Shown piece after piece: positions 23,831 through 33,549 of a stretch of DNA of 64,000 nucleotides. The stretch is from Adenophora triphylla var. japonica. Lineage: Eukaryota; Streptophyta; Magnoliopsida; Asterales; Campanulaceae. Position 1 is the stretch's first letter. Each line of letters opens with the position of its first letter. The notes below the pieces were generated by a model. That model did not search any database. It was not told where the DNA came from and saw only the letters and a program-made list of their open reading frames with translations. The translations under genes were made by a program, and so were the position numbers. Location of the stretch: contig JAFEMH010000931.1 in assembly GCA_022495995.1 (NCBI GenBank), positions 62,001 through 126,000 on the forward strand, written 5' to 3'.

Positions 23831-25003
23831 TGTCGTCCGACATAAAGGTCACTAAGGCACTGCCCTTGTCGTGCGACATAAGACTCCCCATCAGCCTGCC
23901 TATAAATATAAGGCATGGCTGATCATTTTAGAGGGACTTGGAGTGAATATTGGGGGAGGATACAGTAATATAAGGGAAACTCTGTCCAAATAGAGTCTCC
24001 CTCTCTCTCTCACACACACACACTCACCTCCCTCCTCACACACACACACACACTTCAAGGCCAAGATCCAAAGTAGCTCCCTTTGTTGGTGTGTAGAAGG
24101 GGTAGACACCATACTATTGGTGATCTCACCTTGTGGACTACAATAGGTAGCCACTAAACCCTTCTCCCTCTTTAAATAAAGTCTTTAAACACATTGCATG
24201 CTTACTTGCTTTCATATTATGTAGAAATTGGGATTTTTGCATGATAAAGGTGGTGGAGAAGTGAATCTTCAATATTCACTTCTCCCCACCTCAGATCTGT
24301 ACATTTGATCATCTTAGGATCAATAAAGATTCAATCTTTATGCATTAGCATGGAGTTAGGAGGTGATGGCTACTTCAAAGTGGCCAAAAACATGTGATTT
24401 ATCACATTTGGCCACTAAAGCCATGTGATCCTCCCATAATACTCATATATTAGTATTATATTACTGTTTACAGTTGTTAAATGTGCTTGGTTTGCCTTGA
24501 GGAACAAAGGGGAAACAAACAGACTGAAGGGCACAGAAATGGCCTATCTATGTCGTGCGACATGGGACTCCATGGAGATCCTGTGTCATACGACATAGAG
24601 ATCCCAGAAGGCTGTAAAGCCATTCTTGGACTTCAGATCTGTCCAGTTTATTCCCTTCGCGACTCAGAGCTTTCCTAAGCATTTTTGTGGCTCATAAGCC
24701 ACTATTTGAGTGCCTATAATCCATTTGGGTGCAATTTATTGGAGGCGGATTGTCACATGACATGGACAACTTCGGATGTTCCATGTCGCATGACATCCGT
24801 ATCATTCAAAGTCTATCGTGACTTTGTTCACTCCCGTCAATCCCAAACTGAGTTTTAGACCTTCAAATAGTGTCTTTACTGAGTTAAATAAATGTCATTT
24901 CATTCCCAGAAACTGCTTGGTCTTTGTAATAAGACAATCTGACCAAGAGACATCATGTCGTGCGACACCCTCTGCCTAGGAGGTCCTGTGTGGCCGGACG
25001 ACA
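23831..25003. repeat. Palindrome pairs TGTCGTGCGACA in nested solo LTR
   Basis: 12-bp units with arms TGTCG/CGACA around TG or variants, in four pairs: 23831/23867 (36 bp), 24551/24584 (33), 24751/24784 (33), 24956/~24992 (36, second degenerate). Variants TGTCATACGACA, TGTCACATGACA and TGTCGCATGACA keep most of the pairing. Confidence 0.82.
23998..24053. repeat. (CT)n/(CA)n microsatellite
   Basis: CTCTCTCTCTCACACACACA twice in series, inside the nested solo LTR and ~100 bp after its TATA-like motif. Confidence 0.85.
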
Positions 25004-26187
25004 TGGGAAATCTCTCGAGCGCATTGTCTTACCTTCTGCTTTGTTATGATAATCACAATATGTAAAAGGGCGTGGCCCCCTGTCATGGCTCACAAGTTGT
25101 ACTCAGCTTCCATGTTATCAATGAAAATGTCAAATTTGCATTTTTTACACATCGACACATATTGCACACACACTTTGAATGTCCAAAAATTGTCCAATGT
25201 TGATTGAAAGTCTCGAAAGAGGCGTGTTGGGTGAACTCTCTAGTTCTTCCCAAACACGTAACCAGACTCCCGGACTCAAAATCTCTTAAAATAGGTTTTT
25301 CAATGTTTTCCTCTAAAAACGGCGTGGCGACTCCCAAAACCGAAGTTTTCAAAACTTATCATATCATTTTCAACACATTAAAAACTCTTTCAAAAAAAGG
25401 GAGGAAATGATATTTTCTTCAGGCGAGCGTTCATTCACACTGTGGCCACAGATGGGAAGTTCAGTTACTATGGATATGCCTAAGCAGTTCATAGGACACT
25501 GATACCATACATGGTTCCCTGAAAAATGGGTCTTGTAAGGCGTGAATAGGCCTAAGCTGTTCACAAATAAAGTGGGTTTCATTCCCAATGTAGTACGACT
25601 TATTGTTCAGACGGGAAAAGGTAAGGTCAGGTAAGGTAATGTGTTTACCGCTTTACAAATGTGATGTGGAGCAACTTGATTACGTGTTGCATATTATTTG
25701 GCATCTTGCTGCATGCATAATAGCTTACTGAGGTTATTTCTCACCCCGTCTCCCTTAATTTTTTTTAGATACCACTGAGACAGGAGGTCAGGACCGGTGA
25801 GGCCGGGGCAAAGTTGGATCGTCTTTTGGTTGCCAGGGTACGTTTTGCTAGGAGGGGAGTACGTTTGGTTGTTATTCTTTTGGGGCAAGATTGTATATAA
25901 ACTTTTATAAACATTTTCAAAACTTGGCTTTGTAAATAATGGTTTTGGTTGCTAGCATATATGATGGTATGAATCTTTACTTTTAATGTGTGATGAATCA
26001 AAGCAGGTTGTTATATTAAACAGGTTCCCTTAACGCTTCCATTTAGGAAGGTCATGTCAAAATTTTTCTAAAGTTCACTTGATTTTCACTTGGCTTAAAC
26101 CAAAGGTTAAAAATTGATTAGGGAGTTTTGGGGACCCTCCAGCCGGGGCACGAGTTTATAGGTTCCGGGGTTAGGGAGGCCCCACGG

Positions 26188-26205
26188 TTGGTATAAGAGC
26201 TAAGG
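26188..26205 (+). other. Primer binding site of G2
   Basis: TTGGTATAAGAGCTAAGG immediately after the 5' LTR; Met-tRNA-like with a C-to-A change at the usual TGGTATCAGAGC. Confidence 0.75.
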
Positions 26206-26287
26206 TTAGATGTCAAGGGTAGAAGTCTAGTCTAAGGGGGAGTGTGTAATGTCTGACGCCGAGTAATTGATGCAGGGAATTTGTGCG

Positions 26288-27205
26288 ATGGCTGGATCGG
26301 GTAAAGAACAGCAAAGGGTAGAAGGAGACTTAAGTGTGGGGGGGATCCGGAGAGGATCCGAATGCAGAATTGATGAACATGTTCTGGACTTTTATTCAAG
26401 GTATGGCAGCTCAAAGCCAAGGTCAGCAACAACATCAGGAAGGGAGACAAGTGCATGGGTTGGAAAAGTTTGTTAAGTTAGCTCCACCCAGCTACAACGG
26501 AGATCCGAATACAGTTAAAGCAGAGAGGTGGTTGGAAGCGATGGATAAAATCTTTATTGCTATAGGAAGCTCAGACGAAGAAAAAGTTCGGTGTGCTGTA
26601 TTCAAATTAGAAGGGCCAGTCGAGCATTGGTGGCAAATACTCAAGGAGAGCTGGGAACGAGATCACACTCCACGGACATGGAACAATTTCACCCGAAGTT
26701 TCAGGGAGCACTTTATACCTATGGTCACGAGAGATAAGAAAGAAGCAGAATTTCTGAAGCTGGAACAGGGAACAATTTCCGTGGCTCAGTACTCAGCGAA
26801 GTTCACGGAATTGGCAAGGTATTGTCCTCATCTTGTACCGGAGGAGCAAAGGAGAGTATATAGATTTGTGAAGGGATTGAGGTTAGAATTCAGAAAATAA
26901 CTATTGACTCATGAATTTCCCACTTATCAAGCGGCGGTAAACATGGCTTACAGAATTGAGAATGACATTGAAGAGCACCGAGGCAAGAATGAAGGTGGTG
27001 GATTCAAGTCCAAGTTCTCGGGTTAAGGTTCAGGTCAACAGCGGGGTCAACCAAAGCCTCCAACTCCTGGAGGGGCTAAAGGAGGAAGTGTTAGTGGTTC
27101 TTTTTGTCCAGCACCCAGCAAAGTTGGCGTTGTTTGCAATTGGTGTAAGAAAGGGGGACATACAGAAGACAACTGTTGGAGTAAGCAAGGAAAATGTATG
27201 GGCTG
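26288..27205 (+). pseudogene. G2 gag (capsid and zinc knuckle)
   Basis: Likely start ATG 26288 (MAGSGKEQQRVEGD); reading shifts frame at the G7 run 26338-26344 into a frame with the retrotransposon gag domain (PSYNGDPNTVKAERWLEAMD, HWWQILKESW, RTWNNFTRSFREHF). A stop at 26898-26900 follows, and the frame continues to a CCHC knuckle CNWCKKGGHTEDNC at ~27135-27176. A second knuckle (C..C ... HYKRDC) is split by another frameshift near 27205. In an intact relative this makes the virus-like particle shell. Confidence 0.88.
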
Positions 27206-27759
27206 TAGAATCGGGGCACTATAAGAGGGATTGTCCTAAGTATAACCGGGGTCAGGCTGCGGGTGGCAGACCACAGAGGGTCCAGCCCAGGAGTGGTGTT
27301 AAGACGGACGTGGAAGGAAAACCTAAGGAGAGAGTCCCTGGTAGGGTGTTTGCCCTAGGACGTGGTGAGGTAGATCCGTCAGCAGTCATTAGAGGTATAG
27401 TCCCTGTCTCAGGGGTCAGGGCTCGTATTCTTATCGACCCTGGATCGTCTCATTCATATGTGGCATCTCATTTTGCATTCACATTGCATAAATTGCCTAA
27501 ACTGTTACCTTATGTGTTGGAGGTGTCTACTCCCGTGGGAGAGTGCCTCGAGTCTTCTCTGATTTATCATGATTGTGAGGTGCTTATATGTGGTCATGTG
27601 TTGCCCGTGAATTTGGTAGAGTTACCAATCCGAGATTTTGATGTTATTTTAGGCATGGACCGGTTAAGATATTGTCATGCCTTGGTGGATTGTCGCAAGA
27701 AGCGCGTCACCTTTTCTATGCCTAATGTGCCTGTATTTGTCTTTGATGCTGATAAGTAA
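27206..27759 (+). pseudogene. G2 protease region
   Basis: Contains ARILIDPGSSHSYVA, the aspartic protease active-site region of this gypsy group (DPG in place of DSG is usual for many chromoviruses), and DFDVILGMDRLRY, the second conserved strand. It ends in a TAA at 27757-27759. Confidence 0.85.
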
Positions 27760-28644
27760 TTGTTTGGCATAAATGTGATCTCTACATTAAAAGCTAGGAA
27801 ATTGTTATCAAATGGTTGTGAGGGTTATTTGGCTTACGCGGTAGATGTTCGAAAGAAATCTCTCGAGTTGTCGCATGTGCCAGTTGTGAATGAATTCAGT
27901 GATGTGTTCTCAACTGAGTATGACATGCCTCCTGATAGAGAGGTGGAATTTTGTATTGATCTATTACCTGGTACTTCACCAATCTCTAACGCTTCGTACA
28001 GGATGGCTCTAGCCGAGCTTAAAGAGTTAAAAGTTCAGTTGCAGGAACTATTAGACCGGGGTTTCATTCGTCCCAGTGTGTCACCCTGGGGAGCGCCAGT
28101 TTTATTTGTCAGAAAGAAAGATGGTACATTACGGTTATGTATTGATTACAGGTTATTGAATCAAGCCACTATCAAGAAAAAATATCCTTTGCCTCACATT
28201 GATGACCTCTTTGATCAACTCCAAGGGTCGGTTATCTATTCTAAGCTCGATTTGCGTAGTGGTTATCATCAGTTGAACATCAAACCGGATGACATCCCTA
28301 AAACTGTTTTCAGGACGAGGTACGGATAATATGAATTTCTTGTGATGCCTTTTGGATTGACCAATGCACCGGCCGTGTTTATGGATATGATGAACCGAAT
28401 TTTCAAACCTTATCTTGATAAATTTGTTGTGGTTTTTATTGATGACATCTTGGTATACTCTAAATCCCGGGAAGAACATGAGGAGCACTTGAGAATTGTG
28501 TTATCCGTGCTTCGTGAGAAACAACTGTTTGCCAAGTTCAACAAATGCGAGTTTTGGCTTGAGAGGATTTCTTTCCTTGGTCATGTAGTATCAAGTGAGG
28601 GCATTACCGTAGATCCTGCGAAGATTGAGGCAGTAGTCAACTAG
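27760..28644 (+). pseudogene. G2 reverse transcriptase
   Basis: RVT_1-type [46 protein letters not shown] and the catalytic [13 protein letters not shown] at 28327-28329 falls between RTRYG and [18 protein letters not shown] at 28642-28644 replaces a position that is Trp in relatives (N-W-K-Q-P). Motif residues are kept, so loss of function comes from nonsense codons. Confidence 0.92.
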
Positions 28645-28659
28645 AAACAGCCGTCTACA

Positions 28660-29319
28660 GTGACAGAGGTTCACAGTTTTCTTGGCTTGGCGAGATATTA
28701 TCGGAGGTTTATTGATGGATTCTCAAGAATTGCAATGCCGTTGACTAGGTTGACTCGGAAGGAGGTACCATTTGTGTGGGATGCGAAGTGCAAGGCTAGC
28801 TTTACTGAATTAAAGAAGAGACTGACTTCAGCTCTGATTCTTGCATTGCCAGATGGATGCTAGGATTTTGTCATTTTCAGTGATGCTTCTAAGGAGGGAT
28901 TGGGGTGTGTTCTTATGCAATGGGGAAGGGTAATTGCGTATGCTTCACGAAAATTATCACCAGCGGAGTAGAATTATCCTACCCATGATATGGAGTTAGC
29001 GGCTATTGTTTTTGCGTTGCACAAGTGGAAACATTACTTATACGGAGCTAAATTTGAGATATTCACGGACCATAAGAGTTTGAAATACCTGTTTATCCAG
29101 AAGGAGCTGAACAATAGACAGAGGCGATGGTTAGAGCTCCTGAAGGATTATAATTGCGTCATCTCGTATCATTCCGGGAAAGCTAACGTGGTGGCTGATG
29201 CGATTAGCCGTAAGGCTCACCTATCATCCTTGAGATCTCGGGAAGTAAAGGGTCACATGTTATTTGCAAATGTTCGAGCCGTTCCAACTATATACGGAGA
29301 TCTTTTGGAAGAGCAATAG
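28660..29319 (+). pseudogene. G2 RNase H and connection
   Basis: EVHSFLGLARYYRRFI opens the connection region. RNase H follows with [42 protein letters not shown] and [13 protein letters not shown]. Stops at 28861-28863, 28969-28971 (SPAE-stop-NYP, a Gln in relatives) and 29317-29319. Confidence 0.9.
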
Positions 29320-29331
29320 AATGTCGAGGAA

Positions 29332-29881
29332 TTGAGGAAGATTCGGGAGAAATTACAAGAGGTAAGGGAAGGAGAGTTTTCAGTGAATCAAGAGGGGATT
29401 TTAACTTTCAAAGGCCGAATTTGCGTTCCTTCGTCCCCGGAGATTAAAAGACAAGTGTTGGAGGAAGGCCACAAATCCAAGTTCACCGTTCACCCAGGGA
29501 GTACTAAAATGTATCAAGACTTGAAGAGAGGGCATTGGTGGAATGGTATGAAAAAGGAGATCGCGGAGTTTGTGTCAAAGTGCCTAGCGTGTCAACAAAT
29601 CAAAGCGGAGCATCAACGACCGGCGGGATTGCTTCAACCAATTGAGATTCCGGAGTGGAATGGGAGGGCATTTCGATGGATTTTGTCACGGGATTGCCTC
29701 CTACGCCTAGGAAGATGGATGCTATATGGGTAATTGTGGATCGGTTAACCAAGTTCGCGCATTTTCTACCTGTTTCAATCAAATATTCCTTGAAGAGGTT
29801 AGCTAAGTTATACATCCGTGAGATTGTGAGGTTACATGGAGTACCTATTACCATTGTATCAGATAGGGATCCGAGGTTCAA
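29332..29881 (+). pseudogene. G2 integrase, N-terminal part (interrupted)
   Basis: Zinc domain with HKSKFTVHPGSTKMY and CLACQQIKAEHQ, then after a frameshift near 29670 the core start (GISMDFVTGLPPT) and VSDRDPRF at the second catalytic Asp. Sequence is then broken at 29882 by a solo LTR and resumes at 32658. The first two catalytic Asp residues are present in this part. Confidence 0.9.
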
Positions 29882-30944
29882 TGTGAGCACCCCAACCCGG
29901 GACCTAACGCATGTCCCGAGCTTGAGAAGCTCAAACTAAGAAAACCCATCTTAGATTTTTTTTAAAAAACTTTTATTTGCCTTTACAAGAAAACCAATTC
30001 TCAATTTTTTCCATAAACAAAATCAAATAATAATATCTCCACTTGGAGGAATTTAAACAAAAATACTTTAATAACCATACTTGATTAATTACATTGAAAA
30101 CCCTAATTAACATTGTTTAACAAAAGAGTTTTCCTTACAACTTATAAAAGAGTAATACTTAAATATGACTCCCGACAACCCACTCATATACCTATCCTGA
30201 CAAGTCCCAAAAGCAAGAGTCCAAACTCTTTCCCCGGCCTCACTGGTTCGGGTCACCTGTCTCAGCACAATCTAAAACAGTAAAAGGGAAGGGGTGAGAA
30301 TAAATCACAATAAGCTATTATGAATGCAGCAAGATGCCAAACAAGATGCAACACATAGCATGGTAGCACGTAACACATTATGAAAGCAGTAAACACCTTA
30401 CGTTACCTCATTTTACCTTTCGTGTCTGAACAATAAGTCGTACAACATGGGAGTAAAACTCCGCTCTTTGGTGAATTGCCTCCAGCACATTCACCGCTTA
30501 TAGGACTCATACTCCAGAGATCCATATAAGAAAATCAGATACTAAATCAGAGTATCCAACAATAATACCGCTATCTGTAAAGCTTTTGGCTTAATACAGA
30601 AGCATTCCCCCTAATCACCAAATCGCGGCTGCCAAGGCTTTTGGCTCAATACGGTCGCTAGCACACCCACTCGTGGCCACGAGAGGAAAGGTCACGTATG
30701 ATGAACCTTCAATCACTTATAGAACAAATCAATAATTGATTGAATTCCATTATACCCCCTGATCACATGTAATATCCAAGCACATAATAGTTACTTGAAT
30801 TAAATCCACAAAAGGAATAATAATATAACAACATGGTAAATTATACTCATTTTAAATCAATACCATAGTGCAACATTTATTTAATACACTATGCATAATC
30901 CATCAATGAATATGAACTCAAGTAATGTATCCATATAACCACAT

Positions 30945-31090
30945 AATCCACACCGGGATATAATATAATCAACATGCCAGATAATCCACAACTGAGATAC
31001 AATACAACCATATACCAAATAATCCTCACTTGGGATACAACATAACAATACCAAATAATCCCCACTTGGGATACAATGCCAAAATGTGAT
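30945..31090. repeat. Four-unit ~37-bp tandem repeat in the solo LTR
   Basis: Units with AATCC(A/C)CACTTGGGATACAA and a short ATAACCATACCAA-like spacer; absent from the G1 LTRs. Confidence 0.7.
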
Positions 31091-31531
31091 ACATAAACAT
31101 TTCTAACTAACGCAATAGTGTAATTATAGTCTCTACACTATCTAATCACCAAGGTTATGAGGCAAGTACGGCCACTCTAAACCATAAACTATTTCTACGA
31201 AGTCGTTACTCAACCTTGAATAATCTTAATAAAAGTTCAAGATCTACTTCCCAAGTTTGAACTACTTTGGTGAAGTACGAATCAAGCTTAATAACCATTT
31301 TCCGGAAAATATTCTATATCACAAGATCTCTATAGGGATTCAAGCTAAATTTATCAAGTGGAAGTCACAATGCTTAAGTGGCCCAAAAGCTCTACTTGAA
31401 TCTAGGTTGAAAGGAATTGATTCCTATCCGAATTGGATTAGGTTCTATTAATTTATAATGGTTAAGGATCATTCCCCGAGGTTACTAGTAAAAATCAGCA
31501 AAAGAAAAAACTGAGGAAGGTCTGGTGACAT

Positions 31532-31707
31532 GGGCGACCGCCCATGTCACTTGGGCGATCGCCCAAGAGAGTTTCAAAAGGGATCCATGTTACTGCCCTC
31601 ATGGGTGACCGCTCAATACCTCTTGGGCGACCGCCCAAGAGGGATTCCCAGGTAGCCAAGGTTCTGCCCACTTGGGCGGCCGCTCAAGCCCCCATGGGCG
31701 ACCGCCC
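31532..31707. repeat. Palindrome cluster GGGCGACCGCCC, six copies
   Basis: Copies at 31532, 31553 (GGGCGATCGCCC), 31603 (GGGTGACCGCTC), 31625, 31674 (GGGCGGCCGCTC) and 31696. Spacing 21, 50, 22, 49, 22, giving a regular ~71-bp super-period of pairs. Confidence 0.93.
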
Positions 31708-32657
31708 AAGCCACTTTTCCAGCAAGCTCAGATTTCAAACCCTCCTTTTACCCATTTTCTTTTCCCTTTTAATCTTCCTTATTTACAAGAACACCAAAAG
31801 AATTTCTAACTTTACAATTTCATCCTAAATCATTTAAACCCAAAATGATATAAACCTAGTTCATTTACCATATGATTTCCAACCCATTTTACTAACACAT
31901 TTCAAGTTAAATCTTCTAAAACTAACTCCACCCATTTCTTACACTCTAAATCCACTTCTATGAACACTAACATTATTCTATGTCATTTACCCATTTTCTC
32001 AACTCCAAGAATAGTTTCAAAGCATTAAACAACCTTCATATTAACAAGAACAACATTTAGAGTTAATGAGCATTTAAATGAAGAGAAGGGTCATAATAAC
32101 TTACTTTAGAATAGGAGATGGATTATGGATTTCTTTAGCTTGAAGAACTCCCCTAGACGCCCCGATTACAAAAGTACTCCCGGATTGAAAAATGAAGAAG
32201 GATTGAACTCTCTAAGGACTTGGAAGAAGAGGTATCTTGGAGAAGGCTTCCATGGCTTTTGGGGAAAGAGGAAGAAGAAAAATGAAGAAGAAGGAAGGAG
32301 GAGGTGAATGGAAAGTATGGGAGGAGTATGGGGGAGGTTGACTAAAGGGGAAAAAGGATGAGGGATTTAAGGAGAGGAAAATGCCCCCCCCATCTCAATT
32401 CAATTAAAACCTTTTAAAAATCTTTTCATTTAAATCCTTTACTTCTTTCCCCTACACAAAGAAGCCTAACTACCCATATTTTATTTATTTTATCCATTTC
32501 TATTTTTATACTTCTCCCAAGATGCTTTATTTAATTTTCCAATCATCTCAACCTAATATAAGAAATTAATGATATAAAATGGTCACTTAATATTAATAAT
32601 AATATTAAAAGCATATAATATGATGCTACAATTGGTGCCTAGGGTTAGGTCGTTACA

Positions 32658-33509
32658 TTCGCCTCCCGATTTTGGAGAGCATTGAATGAGGCATTGGGGT
32701 CCAAGTTAAGTTTCAATACCGCATTTCACCCTCAGACCGATAGATAAACGGAGAGAACCATTCAGATTCTCGAGGATATGCTACGAGCTTGTGTGATGGA
32801 CTTTCATGCATCATGGGAAGACCATTTACCTCTTGTGGAATTCGCCTACAACAACAGTTATCAGTCCAGTATCGAGATGGCACCGTATGAGGCACTGTAT
32901 GGGAGGAAATGTCGATCTCCAATCTGTTGGAATGAAGTTGGTGAGGCGAGACTTTGGGGTCTAGACTTAGTTAGAGATTCAATTAAGAAGATTAAGGTGA
33001 TTCGTGACAGGTTAAAGACAGCCCAGAGTCGACAAAAGAGCTACTCTGATACTAGAAGACGGGAACTATCATTTCAGGTGGGTGACTCCGTATTTTTGAA
33101 GATTTCACCAAGAACGGGTATTAAAAGGTTTGGTAATAAGGGGAAATTGGCACCGAGGTTCATTGGACCGTTTGAGATTCTAGAGAGGGTGGGTGAGTTA
33201 GCCTACCGCTTGGCTCTCCCTCCATCTCTTTCTTCAATTCATGACGTGTTTCATGTGTCGATGTTGCGGAAGTATTGTTATGACCCTTCGCATATATTGA
33301 GTTTGCCTCTCGAGGATGATAGAGTCGATATGACCTATGTGGAGGTTCCATTGAGGATTCTAGAGCGACAGGTTCGAGAATTGCGTACCAAGAGCATCCC
33401 TGTGGTGAAAATCTTGTGGAAGAATCACACTATCGAGGAAGCTACTTGGGAATTGGAATCGGAAATGAGGGAGAAGTATCCAAGTCTATTTGATCATTCC
33501 GGTAAGTGA
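32658..33509 (+). pseudogene. G2 integrase C-terminus and chromodomain
   Basis: Resumes with FWRALNEALGSKLSFNTAFH; a TAA at 32745-32747 sits just before the conserved TERTIQILEDML helix that carries the catalytic Glu. Beyond it are SYQSSIEMAPYEALYGRKC and the GPF/Y-type segment GKLAPRFIGPFEILERVG, then a chromodomain ending LWKNHTIEEATWELESEM. The chromodomain assigns the element to the chromoviruses, which in known relatives directs integration to heterochromatin. Confidence 0.92.
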
Positions 33510-33536
33510 TAATCAAATTCGGGACAAATTTATCTT

Positions 33537-33549
33537 AAGGGGGAGTGAG
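33537..33549 (+). other. Polypurine tract of G2
   Basis: AAGGGGGAGTGAG directly before the 3' LTR. Confidence 0.88.

Larger units (their letters stand above)
23671..25437 (+). mobile_element. Solo LTR nested in the 5' LTR of G2
   Basis: 1,767 bp absent from the otherwise collinear 3' LTR. Starts TGTGAGTACCCC, ends GTTCATTCA, with direct repeat CACTG (23666-23670 and 25438-25442). Because CACTGTG is repeated, ends could equally be 23673/25439 with TSD CTGTG. No interior, primer site or ORF, so it is a solo LTR left by LTR-LTR recombination. A TATA-like CTATAAATATAAGG at ~23899 suggests plus orientation. CGTGGCGACTCC near the end resembles sequence close to primer sites of Tat-type gypsy elements (inference). 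Confidence 0.85.
21928..26186 (+). repeat. 5' LTR of gypsy element G2 (interrupted)
   Basis: Aligns with 33550-35897 over its whole length after removal of the 1,767-bp insertion. The 3' LTR lacks ~120 bp present here at about 22785-22905 and one 19-bp palindrome unit. Ends CCCACG where the partner has CCCACA. Confidence 0.9.
29882..32657 (-). mobile_element. Solo LTR of a G1-related family inside G2 integrase
   Basis: 2,776 bp starting TGTGAGCACCCC and ending TAGGTCGTTACA, the same termini as the G1 LTRs. Flanks TTCAA (29877-29881) and TTCGC (32658-32662) fit a degraded 5-bp duplication of TTCGC in the codons for ...RDPRF-ASRFW. It carries the GGGCGACCGCCC cluster of the G1 family but differs from the G1 LTRs at many positions, so it is another subfamily. 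Its interior was lost by recombination. Confidence 0.88.

Noticed and set aside
24481..24678. 65-codon ORF in the nested solo LTR
   Set aside because: Short, no domain, overlaps palindrome units.
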